Below, in pieces: positions 1-7,826 of a DNA stretch of 36,427 bases. The stretch spans positions 1 through 36,427 of the forward strand of contig JBGAQP010000031.1 of NCBI GenBank assembly GCA_044220635.1. Reading direction: 5' to 3'. Both the position numbers and the translations under genes were made by a program. This stretch comes from JBGAQP01 sp044220635. GTDB lineage: Bacteria; Pseudomonadota; Gammaproteobacteria; Burkholderiales; Usitatibacteraceae. The notes beneath the pieces are model-generated. The model worked only from the letters and a program-made list of their open reading frames with translations. It searched no databases and was not told the DNA's origin. Within the stretch, counting starts at the first letter, position 1, and the number at the start of each line of letters is the position of its first letter.

Positions 1-967
1 CAATGCGTTTCGCGACCTCTTCTTTCGTGATTTTCCCTGTGGCAAGGGCACGCGCGACTTCATCTTTGCTGGTAATCGGCGACGATCCAATGGCCTGCCC
101 GGTTCTGGTGTTGAATGCGCCCTTCACCTCGCCGGTCATCGGGTCGGCGACGCGCGCGCGCACGGGCTTGCGGGCGAGCTCCGCGCGAACGCGCCGGATC
201 GACTCTCGCAGCCGCGGGAAGTGGCGCGCGCACGGCGCTTCCTTCTCGCAGGCGGCCAGCAGCCGCTCGAGCGCCGCGTCCCCGTCGGCGACGAAGGAAA
301 AGGGCAGCTTCATGTCCGCGGGCGCGGCACCGTCGAGCACGGCGCTGCGCACGCGCTGCGGGTGGCGGCGCAGGTAGTCGAGGGCGGCGCGCGTGCCGTA
401 GGAGCCGCCCCAGAGGTTCAACGCGGGGTAGCCCAACGCCTCGCGAACGTCCTCGAGGTCCGCCGTCGCGATCGCCGTCGTGTACAGCCGCGGGTCGGCG
501 TCGAGAGACTCGAGGCACTTTGCCACGAGCGCGAGGGGCAGCGCGTCCTCGACGAGCGCCTGCACGTCGGCGCCCTGCTCCTCGTCGCAGCGAAGCGCGT
601 GGGATTCGCCGGTGCCGCGCTGGTCCACGAAGACGATGTCGCGCGTGTCGTTGAGCTTCGCGAAGAGCGGCATCACCTGCGCGGCCAGCGCGACGGCGCC
701 CTGTCCCGGCCCTCCCGCGAGGATCACGACCGGGTCGCGCTCCTTCGCCCGAAGTTTCGCCGGCACCACCGCCACGCGCAGCGCGATGCGCCGTCCTCTC
801 GCCGCGGCGCGGTCCTCCCAGACTTCGTGGCGGGCGCACAGCGCGGGCGACTCGAGGCCCGGCAGCCGGCAGCTCGAGAGGGCGAGCCCGGGTGCAGCCG
901 GCTCGCCGCCCGGGGAACAGGCGGCGAGCGCGAAGGCGGCGAAGGCGGGAAGGAGGACGCGGTGCAA
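1..967 (-). CDS. alpha/beta hydrolase lipoprotein, TAP-like / proline iminopeptidase family (partial)
   Basis: The reading frame is open from a TTG at 967 down to base 1, so the C-terminal part lies outside the window. The N-terminus MHRVLLPAFAAFALAAC is a lipoprotein signal with lipobox LAAC, which is the main reason for choosing this TTG; no ATG is available in frame and no clear ribosome site is seen. Downstream come an oxyanion-type stretch ILAGGPGQGA, the strand VFVDQRGTGES and the nucleophile elbow GGSYGTR, where Ser is the expected catalytic nucleophile. This order is typical of the TAP-like and prolyl aminopeptidase hydrolases, which release N-terminal residues or cleave small esters. 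The Asp and His of the triad should lie in the missing part. Probably an envelope-anchored peptidase or esterase; the substrate is unknown. Confidence 0.8.
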   Translation of the reverse strand, partial: MHRVLLPAFAAFALAACSPGGEPAAPGLALSSCRLPGLESPALCARHEVWEDRAAARGRRIALRVAVVPAKLRAKERDPVVILAGGPGQGAVALAAQVMPLFAKLNDTRDIVFVDQRGTGESHALRCDEEQGADVQALVEDALPLALVAKCLESLDADPRLYTTAIATADLEDVREALGYPALNLWGGSYGTRAALDYLRRHPQRVRSAVLDGAAPADMKLPFSFVADGDAALERLLAACEKEAPCARHFPRLRESIRRVRAELARKPVRARVADPMTGEVKGAFNTRTGQAIGSSPITSKDEVARALATGKITKEEVAKRI

Positions 968-995
968 GGCGGCAGGGAACGCGAGCGGCGGCAAG

Positions 996-1001
996 AGTAT
1001 A
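996..1001 (-). promoter_or_regulatory. -10 element (TATACT) for the hydrolase lipoprotein gene
   Basis: TATACT on the minus strand lies about 29 bases before the chosen TTG start, which would give a leader of roughly 20 bases. No convincing -35 hexamer is seen at 16-18 bases upstream, so this rests on the -10 match and its position between two genes. Confidence 0.4.
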
Positions 1002-1086
1002 CCGGGGGCCGCGCCCCTTCCCCATCGCCGCCAGGCGGGCATGGAGACTGTGCGGGACGCGAGCGCCCGCGGCTCAGGCGCCGGCT

Positions 1087-2901
1087 CTAGCGCTCGTCGA
1101 AGAGCAGCGACTTCGGGTAGGCATTGCCGTGGTAGTCGTCGACGTGCATCGCGGCTCCCGCCGATGCCTGCGCCTTGCGGCTCGCCTGCTTGGCCGTGGC
1201 GAGGACCTCGTGGCGCGACTCGAAGACCCCGGGAAGCACCGGCAGGATACCGAGCACGAGCTTCGGCAGCGGCCAGAGGGTCTCGCGGCCGTCGCGCAGG
1301 ACCGCGGTGAAATAGCCCCGGGCGAGCGCCCCGGGCTCGACGTGCGCCGCGAGCAGCGGCGCGAAGCCCGCCAGAGCGCGTTCGGCGCGCGCGCGCCAGT
1401 CGGCGCTCTGCAGCAGCAGCACGAAGCGGGTTCCCGCGATGTGGCCCGCGAAATCCACGCCGGGCTCGCACACCGATTCGAGCAGGCGCGCGGCGTCGTG
1501 GATCAGCGCATCGCCCTTCGCGAAACCCTCCGCGTCGTTGAGCCCGCGCATCCGGTCGACTTCCGCGTACCAGGCCGTGAACGGGACGCGCCGCGCGAGC
1601 AGGCGTTCGAGGTGCTCGTTGATCGGCACCTGCCCCGGCAGCAGCGTGAGCGGGTTCGTGTAGCGGGCGGCGAGCGCTTGCGCGCTGTGCAGGGCGCGCA
1701 TCACGTCCTGGCTCGCCCCCATGCCGAGGTAGCGGGAGCCCTCGACGATCACGAAGCCGTCGGCGAGGCGCCGCGCGTCGGACTCCACGAGGATCGCCGT
1801 GAGCGCGTCGAGCTCGAGCTCCGCCTCGACGCGGATCGGCGCGGCGTCCGCGAACTCTGCGCAAGGGCGCGCCGGGTCGGCATCCGGCGCCGGGGCACCG
1901 TCCGTGCCCAGGCGCGAGCGCGAGACCACGCCCACGATGCCGGTCGATCCGATCACCGGGATGGCGGCGAGCCGCGGCGAGGCGGCGAAGCGCTCGAGGA
2001 GCGTGCCCAGGGGCTCGCGGGGCACCACCGCATCGACGCTGCGCAGGAATTCCCGCGCCCTCGGCTGCGTTCCCGCACGCCGCCTCGGCATCGGCACCAC
2101 GGGCAGCCGCGGGTCGGCATCGGCGCTGGCGAGCGCCTCCGAGGGCCGCAGCGCGGGCGCCGGCTCGGGCACGCCGATGAAATAGCCCTGCGCGCAGGCG
2201 ATCCCGACGTCCTTCACCACGCGGAAATCCTGGGCGTTCTCGACGCCTTCGGCGATCACCAGCGAGCCGCAGCTCTCCGCGATGTGCTGGATCGAGCGCA
2301 GGAACTGGACCTTCACGGGGTCGGTGGCGATGCCGGTGACGAAGTGCTTGTCCGCCTTGACGAACTCGGGCCGCAGCTCCGACCACAGGCGCAGGCTCGC
2401 GAATCCTTCGCCGAGGTCGTCGATCGCGATGCGAAAGCCCATGGAGCGGTAGAGCGCGAGCGATTCGCGCACGAGGCGGAAATCCGAGGCGGGATAGTCC
2501 TCGGTCAGCTCGATCACGACCCGGGCGGGGGCGATGCCGATGGCCGCGAGGAACCGGCCCGCGCGCTCCTGGTCGAAGCCGCGCTGGACGAGAAGCCGCG
2601 GCGAGACGTTCAGGAAGAGATCGCCCGGCAGGCCGCGGCGCGCGAACTCGCGCAGGACCTCGCGCAGGCACGCGACGTTGAGCTCGAGGAAGCGGCCCTC
2701 GGCCTCGGCGGCGCGGAAGAGCTCCTCGGGCATTCCGAGCGGCGAACCCTCGGGGCCGCGCACGAGCGCCTCGTAGCCGAGGAACGCGCGGCTGCGGAAT
2801 CCGAAGATCGGCTGGAAGACGGCATGGAGGTCGCGGCCCTCCAGCACCTCGCGCAGCTGGCGCGGGAGATCCGCTCCGATCTCGCCGACCGTTTCCTTCA
2901 C
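1087..2901 (-). CDS. EAL-CBS-GGDEF domain protein (probable c-di-GMP phosphodiesterase, degenerate GGDEF)
   Basis: 604 aa, cytoplasmic, no membrane segment. The EAL domain (about residues 15-250) has its key residues: E44 in YEALVRGP, N98 in NVSP, E131 in IELTED, the D161-D162 pair in IDDLGEGFASL, K182 in KADK, E218 in AEGVEN and Q238 in CAQGYF. It should therefore hydrolyse c-di-GMP. A CBS-pair-like region follows (about 280-420; AAIPVIGSTGIVGVVSRS). Then comes a GGDEF fold opening with NPLTLLPGQVPI, whose active-site loop reads AGTRF instead of GGDEF, so cyclase activity is unlikely. The GTG start at 2901 lies 28 bases after the stop of the dienelactone hydrolase gene. An in-frame ATG at 3021 would add 40 Arg-rich residues overlapping that gene and was not preferred. 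Probably cotranscribed with the hydrolase. Confidence 0.85.
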   Translation of the reverse strand: MKETVGEIGADLPRQLREVLEGRDLHAVFQPIFGFRSRAFLGYEALVRGPEGSPLGMPEELFRAAEAEGRFLELNVACLREVLREFARRGLPGDLFLNVSPRLLVQRGFDQERAGRFLAAIGIAPARVVIELTEDYPASDFRLVRESLALYRSMGFRIAIDDLGEGFASLRLWSELRPEFVKADKHFVTGIATDPVKVQFLRSIQHIAESCGSLVIAEGVENAQDFRVVKDVGIACAQGYFIGVPEPAPALRPSEALASADADPRLPVVPMPRRRAGTQPRAREFLRSVDAVVPREPLGTLLERFAASPRLAAIPVIGSTGIVGVVSRSRLGTDGAPAPDADPARPCAEFADAAPIRVEAELELDALTAILVESDARRLADGFVIVEGSRYLGMGASQDVMRALHSAQALAARYTNPLTLLPGQVPINEHLERLLARRVPFTAWYAEVDRMRGLNDAEGFAKGDALIHDAARLLESVCEPGVDFAGHIAGTRFVLLLQSADWRARAERALAGFAPLLAAHVEPGALARGYFTAVLRDGRETLWPLPKLVLGILPVLPGVFESRHEVLATAKQASRKAQASAGAAMHVDDYHGNAYPKSLLFDER

Positions 2902-2929
2902 GACTGCGCGCCGTCCGCGCCGCGGCACC

Positions 2930-3793
2930 TCAGGCCGCGCCGTTCTTTCGGAACCACTCGAGGAGGCGCTTCCAGCCGTCCTCCGCGGCTTCCTTGCGGT
3001 AGGAAGGCCGGTAGTCCGCATGGAATCCGTGCGGCATGTCGGGATAGAGGACGATCTCCGAGGGGTTTCCCGCGGACTTGAGCGCGGCGCGCATCTTCTC
3101 GACGGTGTCGTTCGGAATGCCCGCGTCCGCGCCGCCGTAGAGGCCCAGCACCGGCGCCTTCAGCTCGGCGACGACATCGATCGGGTATTTCGGCGTGAGC
3201 GCATCGCCCTGCCCGACGACCCTTCCGTACCACGCCACGCCCGCCTTCAGCTTCGGGTTGTGGGCGCTGTAGAGCCACACGATGCGCCCGCCCCAGCAGA
3301 ACCCGGTCACCGCGAGCTTTTCGGCCGAGCCGCCGTGGGCCGCGGCCCACGCCGCCGCCGCGTCGAGGTCCGCCAGCACCTGCGCATCGGGAACCCTGGC
3401 CACGATCGGCCGGATCTCGTCGATGTTGGTGATCCTGGAGACGTCGCCCTGGCGCGCGTAGAGCTCCGGGGCGATCGCGAGGTAGCCGCGCTTGGCGAAT
3501 CGGCGGCAGACGTCCTTGATGTGCTCGTGGACGCCGAAGATCTCCTGCACGACGAGCACCACCGGCAGCCCCTTGCCGCCCTCGGGCATCGCCCGGTAGG
3601 CGGGAATCGTCCCGTCCTTCACGGGGACCTTCACCTCGCCCGCGACAAGGCCCTTCGCGTCGGTGGTGATCCGGGTGGAGGCCGCGACCGGCTGCACGGC
3701 GGCGGCGAAGCCCGTGGCGAGCGTCGTCATGACGAAGTCGCGGCGGGTGAAGCCCTCGCGGGGCTCGAAGTTGACGAATTCGGGGTGGTGCAT
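2930..3793 (-). CDS. dienelactone hydrolase family protein, Tat-exported
   Basis: 287 aa. Residues 16-20 (TRRDF) followed by a hydrophobic stretch form a twin-arginine signal, so the enzyme should be exported folded to the periplasm. The mature part is a dienelactone hydrolase fold with C166 in GFCWGG as nucleophile, D223 in GGADAGIP and H255 in MPHGF completing a Cys-Asp-His triad. Family members hydrolyse dienelactone in chlorocatechol breakdown, but many exported relatives act on unknown esters or lactones, and no aromatic ring-cleavage genes lie nearby. GAGGA 9 bases before the ATG is the ribosome site. It is the first gene of a probable two-gene unit with the EAL protein. Confidence 0.85.
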   Translation of the reverse strand: MHHPEFVNFEPREGFTRRDFVMTTLATGFAAAVQPVAASTRITTDAKGLVAGEVKVPVKDGTIPAYRAMPEGGKGLPVVLVVQEIFGVHEHIKDVCRRFAKRGYLAIAPELYARQGDVSRITNIDEIRPIVARVPDAQVLADLDAAAAWAAAHGGSAEKLAVTGFCWGGRIVWLYSAHNPKLKAGVAWYGRVVGQGDALTPKYPIDVVAELKAPVLGLYGGADAGIPNDTVEKMRAALKSAGNPSEIVLYPDMPHGFHADYRPSYRKEAAEDGWKRLLEWFRKNGAA

Positions 3794-3836
3794 GGATCGG
3801 TCCTCATGATGGGAGTCGCAGGAAGGTCTTCGCGCG

Positions 3837-3842
3837 ATTATA
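3837..3842 (-). promoter_or_regulatory. -10 element (TATAAT) for the dienelactone hydrolase gene
   Basis: A perfect TATAAT on the minus strand, 43 bases before the ATG at 3793, lies in a short gene-free strip between the dksA terminator and the hydrolase gene. The -35 region is GC-rich and weak. Confidence 0.5.
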
Positions 3843-3881
3843 GGTCCCGGCCCCGGCCGCGAACCGGGCGAAAACCGTGCG

Positions 3882-3908
3882 AAAAAAAAGCGCCCCGGGG
3901 GGGCGCCC
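3882..3908 (-). terminator. rho-independent terminator of dksA
   Basis: On the minus strand a perfect 7-bp stem (GCGCCCC / GGGGCGC, loop CCC) is followed directly by eight T residues. It begins about 25 bases after the dksA stop codon. The sharp stem and T-run make this the clearest terminator in the window. It separates dksA from the dienelactone hydrolase gene. Confidence 0.85.
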
Positions 3909-3933
3909 TTTCGCCGGCGGCGCGCCGCAGGGG

Positions 3934-4356
3934 CTACTCGCCGTAGAGCTTCTGCTTCATCTCGCGGCGCTCCTGGGCCTCGATCGAGAGCGTGGCCGTC
4001 GGGCGCGCGATGAGCCGCTGCAGGCCGATCGGCTCGCCGGTCTCCTCGCAGTAGCCGTAGGAGCCGTCGTCGATGCGCGCGAGCGATTGGTCGATCTTCT
4101 TGAGGAGCTTGCGCTCGCGGTCGCGGGTGCGCAGTTCCAGGGCGTGCTCCTCCTCGAGCGTCGCGCGGTCCGCGGGGTCGGGCGCGAAGGACAGCTCGCG
4201 CAGGTGCTCCGTAGTCGCGCCCGCGTTCTCGCGCAGCTGCCGCTGCAACTCGAGCAGCCTCTCGCGGAAGAACTTGAGCTGGGCGGCGTTCATGTAGTCC
4301 GACTTGGGCATCTTCAGGATTTCCGCCTCGGTCGGGATCTTCGTCTTGCTGGCCAT
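3934..4356 (-). CDS. dksA: RNA polymerase-binding transcription factor DksA
   Basis: 140 aa. DksA binds the secondary channel of RNA polymerase and, with ppGpp, represses rRNA promoters and activates amino-acid promoters. The coiled-coil tip carries the conserved PDPADRA (residues 59-65, acidic D60 and D63), followed by LELRTRDRERKLLKKI. The zinc-finger region reads C103-EE-T106 and S124-IE-A127, so only one of the four zinc-ligand cysteines of the E. coli protein remains; from memory this Cys-poor form is common in betaproteobacteria. The ATG at 4356 is preceded by AGGTGA. The frame stays open upstream, but without a ribosome site. Its own promoter, leader hairpin and terminator mark it as monocistronic. 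Confidence 0.93.
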   Translation of the reverse strand: MASKTKIPTEAEILKMPKSDYMNAAQLKFFRERLLELQRQLRENAGATTEHLRELSFAPDPADRATLEEEHALELRTRDRERKLLKKIDQSLARIDDGSYGYCEETGEPIGLQRLIARPTATLSIEAQERREMKQKLYGE

Positions 4357-4380
4357 TTCACCTCGCTTGAACGCGCAACA

Positions 4381-4399
4381 GGCGCCCAGGGAGGGCGCC
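4381..4399 (-). promoter_or_regulatory. hairpin in the dksA 5' leader
   Basis: GGCGCCC-TCCCT-GGGCGCC on the minus strand is a perfect 7-bp stem with a 5-base loop. It lies between the predicted dksA promoter (4417-4446) and the ribosome site, ending 24 bases before the ATG. No T-run follows, so it is not an intrinsic terminator. It could affect translation or mRNA stability; the role is unknown. Confidence 0.5.
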
Positions 4400-4416
4400 A
4401 TCATCAAAAGCCCGGT

Positions 4417-4446
4417 AGTGTAGCCGACGAGGGGGGTGAATTCAAA
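4417..4446 (-). promoter_or_regulatory. sigma70-type promoter of dksA
   Basis: On the minus strand, -35 TTTGAA (4441-4446) and -10 TACACT (4417-4422) are separated by 18 bases. The predicted start of transcription near 4410 would give a leader of about 55 bases that contains the hairpin. The match is moderate, but the position is right. Confidence 0.45.
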
Positions 4447-4578
4447 CGACAATTCCGCACTTCCCGGCCGATCCCCGCCGCCCGCTGTGCGGGGCTCGAT
4501 AACGCATTGTTTTATTGACTGTTTCCCGATGGCCCGACCGACCCCTCGGGAACCGGAAAAGGGCCCGGCGGGCCTTGG

Positions 4579-4584
4579 TACAAT
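4579..4584 (+). promoter_or_regulatory. -10 element (TACAAT) before the iron permease gene
   Basis: TACAAT lies 28 bases before the TTG start at 4612. No good -35 hexamer is found at the usual distance; a TTGACT at 4515-4520 is too far upstream to pair with it. The rest of the 4357-4611 gene-free strip holds the dksA leader and promoter, and nothing else was recognised there. Confidence 0.35.
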
Positions 4585-4611
4585 CGGCGCGCACCGACGC
4601 TGCCCGAAGCC

Positions 4612-6306
4612 TTGATCCCCAAAGCCACGCCCCTGCCTCCGCCGACGGTTTCCCCGCCCCCTTCCGTCGCCCGTCGCGCCCGCCCCAACCCCTGGGCCGC
4701 GGCCTGCGTCGCCGTGGGCCTGCTCCTCGCCGCGCCCATCGGGGTGGTCGCGACGAACCTGTTCGTGCCCGGGGGTGAGGCCTGGGACCACCTGAGGGCG
4801 ACGGTGCTGCCCGACTACGTGGGAACGACGCTCGTGTTGCTCGTCGCCGTCCTGGCCGGCGTCGTCGCGGCAGGCGTCTCCTGCGCCTGGCTCGTGGCCA
4901 CCTGCGAGTTCCCCGGCCGGCGCACCCTGGAATGGGCCCTGCTGCTCCCGCTCGCAATGCCCGCGTACGTGATCGCCTACGCCTATACCGACCTGCTGCA
5001 GTTCAGTGGCCCGGTCCAGACCGGGCTGCGTGCCGTCACGGGTTGGGGCGCGGGCGACTACTGGTTCCCCGACGTGCGTTCCGTGGGCGGGGCGGCGACG
5101 ATGTTCGTCTGCGTCCTATACCCCTATGTGTACCTGCTCGCGCGGGTCGCCTTCCTCGAGCAGTCGGCGAGCCTCGCCGAGGCCGGGCGCACCATGGGCC
5201 TCTCGCCCTGGGCGTCGTTCTTCCGGGTGAGCCTGCCGATGGCGCGCCCGGCCATCGCCGCGGGAGCCTCCCTCGCGTTGATGGAGACGCTCGCCGATTT
5301 CGGGACCGTGTCCTACTTCGGGGTGCAGACCTTCACGACGGGAATCTTCCGCGCCTGGCTTTCCATGGGCGAGCCGGTGTCGGCGGCGAGGCTCGCGATG
5401 ATCCTCCTCGCGTTCGTGGCGGTCGTGCTCGCCGTCGAGCGCTTCGCCCGGCGCCGCGCCCGCTACTTCGAGACGCCGGGGTCGAATCGCCGCGCACGCA
5501 CCGCGCTCGCCGGGGGGCGCGGGGTCGCGGCCCTGGCAGTGTGCGCCACGCCATTGGTGGTGGGCTTCCTCCTGCCCACGGCGCTGCTGGTGCGCATGAG
5601 CCTCGCGGGCGGGGACACGGAATTCGGCGCCCGCTTCCTCACGCTCGCGGCCAACAGCGTCACGGTCGCCTCGATCACCGCCGCCGTGGCCGTCGCGATC
5701 GCGGTCTTCCTCGCCTACGGGGCCCGGATCTCGCGAAGCCCGGTGGCGGTCGCGGTCAATCGCGTGGCCGCGCTCGGCTATGCCGTCCCCGGGGCCGTGA
5801 TCGCGATCGGGGTGCTGATTCCCGCCTCGCGGCTCGACCACTGGCTCGGGGGGCAGCTGGGCATCTCGGGCCTGGTGTTCACGGGCAGCCTTCTCGCGCT
5901 CGTCTACGCGTACCTGATCCGTTTCCTGGCGGTCGCGCTGCAGACTGTGGAGGCCGGGCTCTCGAAGGTCACGCCAAGCATGGAAGACGCCGCGCGCTCC
6001 CTCGGCATGGGGGCCGCGGAGACGCTCGCGCGCGTGCACGCGCCGATCCTGCGCTCGAGCCTCACGACCGCGGCCCTGCTGGTCTTCGTCGACGTCATGA
6101 AGGAGTTGCCCGCGACCTTCGTGATGCGGCCGTTCAACTTCGACACGCTTGCCGTGCAGGCCTACAACCTGGCCGCGGACGAGCGGCTCGCGGAGGCCTC
6201 GACCGCCGCGCTCGCGATCGTCGCCGTCGGATTGCTGCCCCTGGTCCTCGCCTCGCGCCGGCTGGTGCGGCCCGACGAGAGGTCGGGCGCGACGTCCCGC
6301 GCGTGA
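4612..6306 (+). CDS. ferric iron ABC transporter permease, fused two-domain (FbpB-like)
   Basis: 564 aa with about 12 hydrophobic segments arranged as two homologous BPD_transp-type halves. Each half carries an EAA loop for contact with the ATPase: EAGRTMGLSPWASFFRVSLP in the first half and EDAARSLGMGAAETLARVHA in the second. Fused two-domain permeases of this length are typical of the FbpB/SfuB/HitB ferric-iron importers. The partners are the binding protein (6666-7685) and the ATPase (7841-8905), which lie on separate transcripts. The TTG start at 4612 lies shortly after a TACAAT -10. The first 25 residues are Pro-rich and cytoplasmic. The 3' end converges with a small lipoprotein gene, leaving only 13 bases between them. 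Confidence 0.88.
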   Translation: MIPKATPLPPPTVSPPPSVARRARPNPWAAACVAVGLLLAAPIGVVATNLFVPGGEAWDHLRATVLPDYVGTTLVLLVAVLAGVVAAGVSCAWLVATCEFPGRRTLEWALLLPLAMPAYVIAYAYTDLLQFSGPVQTGLRAVTGWGAGDYWFPDVRSVGGAATMFVCVLYPYVYLLARVAFLEQSASLAEAGRTMGLSPWASFFRVSLPMARPAIAAGASLALMETLADFGTVSYFGVQTFTTGIFRAWLSMGEPVSAARLAMILLAFVAVVLAVERFARRRARYFETPGSNRRARTALAGGRGVAALAVCATPLVVGFLLPTALLVRMSLAGGDTEFGARFLTLAANSVTVASITAAVAVAIAVFLAYGARISRSPVAVAVNRVAALGYAVPGAVIAIGVLIPASRLDHWLGGQLGISGLVFTGSLLALVYAYLIRFLAVALQTVEAGLSKVTPSMEDAARSLGMGAAETLARVHAPILRSSLTTAALLVFVDVMKELPATFVMRPFNFDTLAVQAYNLAADERLAEASTAALAIVAVGLLPLVLASRRLVRPDERSGATSRA

Positions 6307-6319
6307 TGCCCGGCGCCGC

Positions 6320-6562
6320 TCAGGGCGAGCCGGTGGCCCGTGTCGGCGGCCGGTAGGCCTCGTCGCGCGCGCGAGACAGCGCCTCGCGGTCGTAGGTCGA
6401 CAGGCCCTCGCCGCTCGGGCCCGACTTCTGCTTCGTCGGAATGTTGCTGCCCGTCCGGTAGACGCGCTCGCTGAGCTCTTCGCCCGAGCTCGTGGTCGCG
6501 TCGGTGGCGCAGCCCGCGGCAAGGGCGGAAACGGCGGCAAGCGTGAGCAGGAGGTTCTTCAT
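6320..6562 (-). CDS. small lipoprotein with TGSNIPTK motif, function unknown
   Basis: 80 aa. The N-terminus MKNLLLTLAAVSALAAGC is a lipoprotein signal with lipobox LAAGC. The mature part is short and polar, with the segment RVYRTGSNIPTKQK and a C-terminal half rich in Ser, Arg and Tyr. Similar short proteins with a TGSNIP-type motif are familiar from betaproteobacteria, from memory, but without an assigned function. GGAG lies 13 bases before the ATG at 6562; longer in-frame starts would extend past the signal peptide and were rejected. It is wedged between the permease and binding-protein genes of the iron importer. It may share the binding-protein transcript, from which it is about 100 bases downstream. 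Outer-membrane localisation is likely; a link to iron uptake is only positional. Confidence 0.72.
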   Translation of the reverse strand: MKNLLLTLAAVSALAAGCATDATTSSGEELSERVYRTGSNIPTKQKSGPSGEGLSTYDREALSRARDEAYRPPTRATGSP

Positions 6563-6665
6563 TTCGCGGGGTGCTCCGTCATCGAAAGGCGTCATGATAA
6601 CGGCCCCTCGCCGGCGGCGCCAGACGCCGACCCGGCGCATCGTTCCGCTTCGTGAAAACGGGGCC

Positions 6666-7685
6666 TCATTTCCAGCCGGCGCGGTCGTAGATCTGCTGCG
6701 CGGCGGCCTGGTTGCGGCCGAGCAGCGTCACGTTCAGGCTGTCCTTGCGGAATTCCCCGAGGGCGGCGAGCTCGCGGTTGTCGCGGACCGGGCCGCTGAC
6801 GGGATACTCGTTGTTGCCGTTGGCGAAGTGGGCCTGCGCCTCGGGGCTCGCGAGATACTCGAGGAACTTCACGGCGGCGTCGCGATTCGGCGCGTGCCTG
6901 AGCACGCCCGCGCCCGAGATGTTCACGTGGGTGCCGCGGTTCGCCTGGTTCGGGAAGATCACGCCCACCTTCTGCGCCGCCGAGCGCTCGTCGGCCTTCG
7001 CGGACTTGAGCAGGCGCACGTAGTAGTAGGTGTTCGCGACGGCGAGCTGGCATTCGCCCGCGGCCACGGCCTTGATCTGGTCGGTGTCGCCGCCCTTCGG
7101 GGCCCGCGCGAAATTGGCGACCACGCCCTTCGCCCAGGCCTGCGCCCTCTCGGGGCCGACGCCCGCGATCATCGAGCTCATGAGCGAGAGGTTGTACATG
7201 TTCGAGCTCGAGCGGATGCAGACCTTGCCCTTCCATTTCGGGTCGGCGAGGTCCTCGTAGTCGCGGATCGCCTTCGGATCGACGAGCCCCTTCGCGTAGA
7301 AGATCGGCCGCGCGCGAACCGAGAAGGCGAACCACAGCCCGTCGGGGTGGCGCAGCTCGCCCGGGATGCGCTCCTCCAGGTTCTTCGAGCGCACGGGCTG
7401 GAACAGGCCGAGCTGCTCGGCGCGCCACAGGCGCCCGGCGTCCACCGTGACCAGCACGTCGGCGGGGCTGCGCGCCCCCTCGTTGCGCAGGCGCTCGAGC
7501 AGCGCGTCCTCGTTCGCCTCGATGCGGTTGATCTTGATGCCCGTGCGCTTCGTGAAGGTCTCGTAGAGCGCGTCGTCCGTCTGGTAGTGGCGCGAGCTGT
7601 AGAGGTTGAGGACCTTTTCCTGCGCGACGGCGGGCATCAGGGTGGCGGCACAGAAGACGGCAAGGGCGGCGGCGGTGCGGATCAT
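6666..7685 (-). CDS. ferric iron ABC transporter substrate-binding protein (FbpA/FutA-like)
   Basis: 339 aa. Residues 1-21 are a Sec signal peptide ending at AVA, so the protein is periplasmic. The mature protein begins VLNLYSSRHYQTDD, as in FbpA/FutA iron-binding proteins. It carries a tyrosine cluster (Y220-Y222 in NTYYYVRLL) at the place where family members ligand Fe(III). The ADVLVTVDAGRLWRAEQLGLFQ stretch near residues 75-96 is also characteristic of the family. The ATG at 7685 with AGGA upstream is favoured over a start nine codons earlier, because it begins the signal peptide exactly. Transcription runs away from the ATPase gene, and a Fur-box-like sequence sits in its promoter. It works with the permease at 4612 and the ATPase at 7841. 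Confidence 0.88.
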   Translation of the reverse strand: MIRTAAALAVFCAATLMPAVAQEKVLNLYSSRHYQTDDALYETFTKRTGIKINRIEANEDALLERLRNEGARSPADVLVTVDAGRLWRAEQLGLFQPVRSKNLEERIPGELRHPDGLWFAFSVRARPIFYAKGLVDPKAIRDYEDLADPKWKGKVCIRSSSNMYNLSLMSSMIAGVGPERAQAWAKGVVANFARAPKGGDTDQIKAVAAGECQLAVANTYYYVRLLKSAKADERSAAQKVGVIFPNQANRGTHVNISGAGVLRHAPNRDAAVKFLEYLASPEAQAHFANGNNEYPVSGPVRDNRELAALGEFRKDSLNVTLLGRNQAAAQQIYDRAGWK

Positions 7686-7720
7686 CGGGAGTCCTGTCCG
7701 GAGAGAAGGCACGCAAGCTT

Positions 7721-7745
7721 AATAGGAATGATTCGCATTAGTCAA
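7721..7745 (-). promoter_or_regulatory. promoter of the iron-binding protein gene with Fur-box-like sequence
   Basis: AATAGGAATGATTCGCATT (7721-7739) is an imperfect 9-1-9 inverted repeat, with 7 of 9 positions symmetrical and a core AAT-n-ATT like the Fur consensus. It abuts TTGACT (7740-7745, minus strand), a good -35. TAAGCT follows after 18 bases as a possible -10. Fur bound here would lie across the core promoter and block it. Most of the strip 7686-7840 is AT-rich, unlike its surroundings. Confidence 0.55.
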
Positions 7746-7826
7746 TGTCCGGATTGCCCGATCTGCTTGATTATTCACAACATCTATTGCGATCATGGAC
7801 TTACGTTCACCTTCGCCGGCTCCGGG

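Noticed and set aside
60..1025. A minus-strand open frame with an ATG start at the left edge
   Set aside because: Its product is almost entirely Arg/Ala/Gly. The neighbouring frame, starting at TTG 967, encodes a clear lipoprotein alpha/beta hydrolase with GGSYGTR.
2902..3021. Upstream ATG start for the EAL protein
   Set aside because: It would add 40 Arg/Ser-rich residues with no domain and overlap the dienelactone hydrolase gene by 92 bases; the GTG at 2901 fits better.
892..3081. A plus-strand open frame of about 730 codons opposite the EAL-CBS-GGDEF gene
   Set aside because: Low-complexity basic translation, antisense to a gene with intact motifs. The same holds for plus-strand frames at 16373-18607 and 14691-16613.
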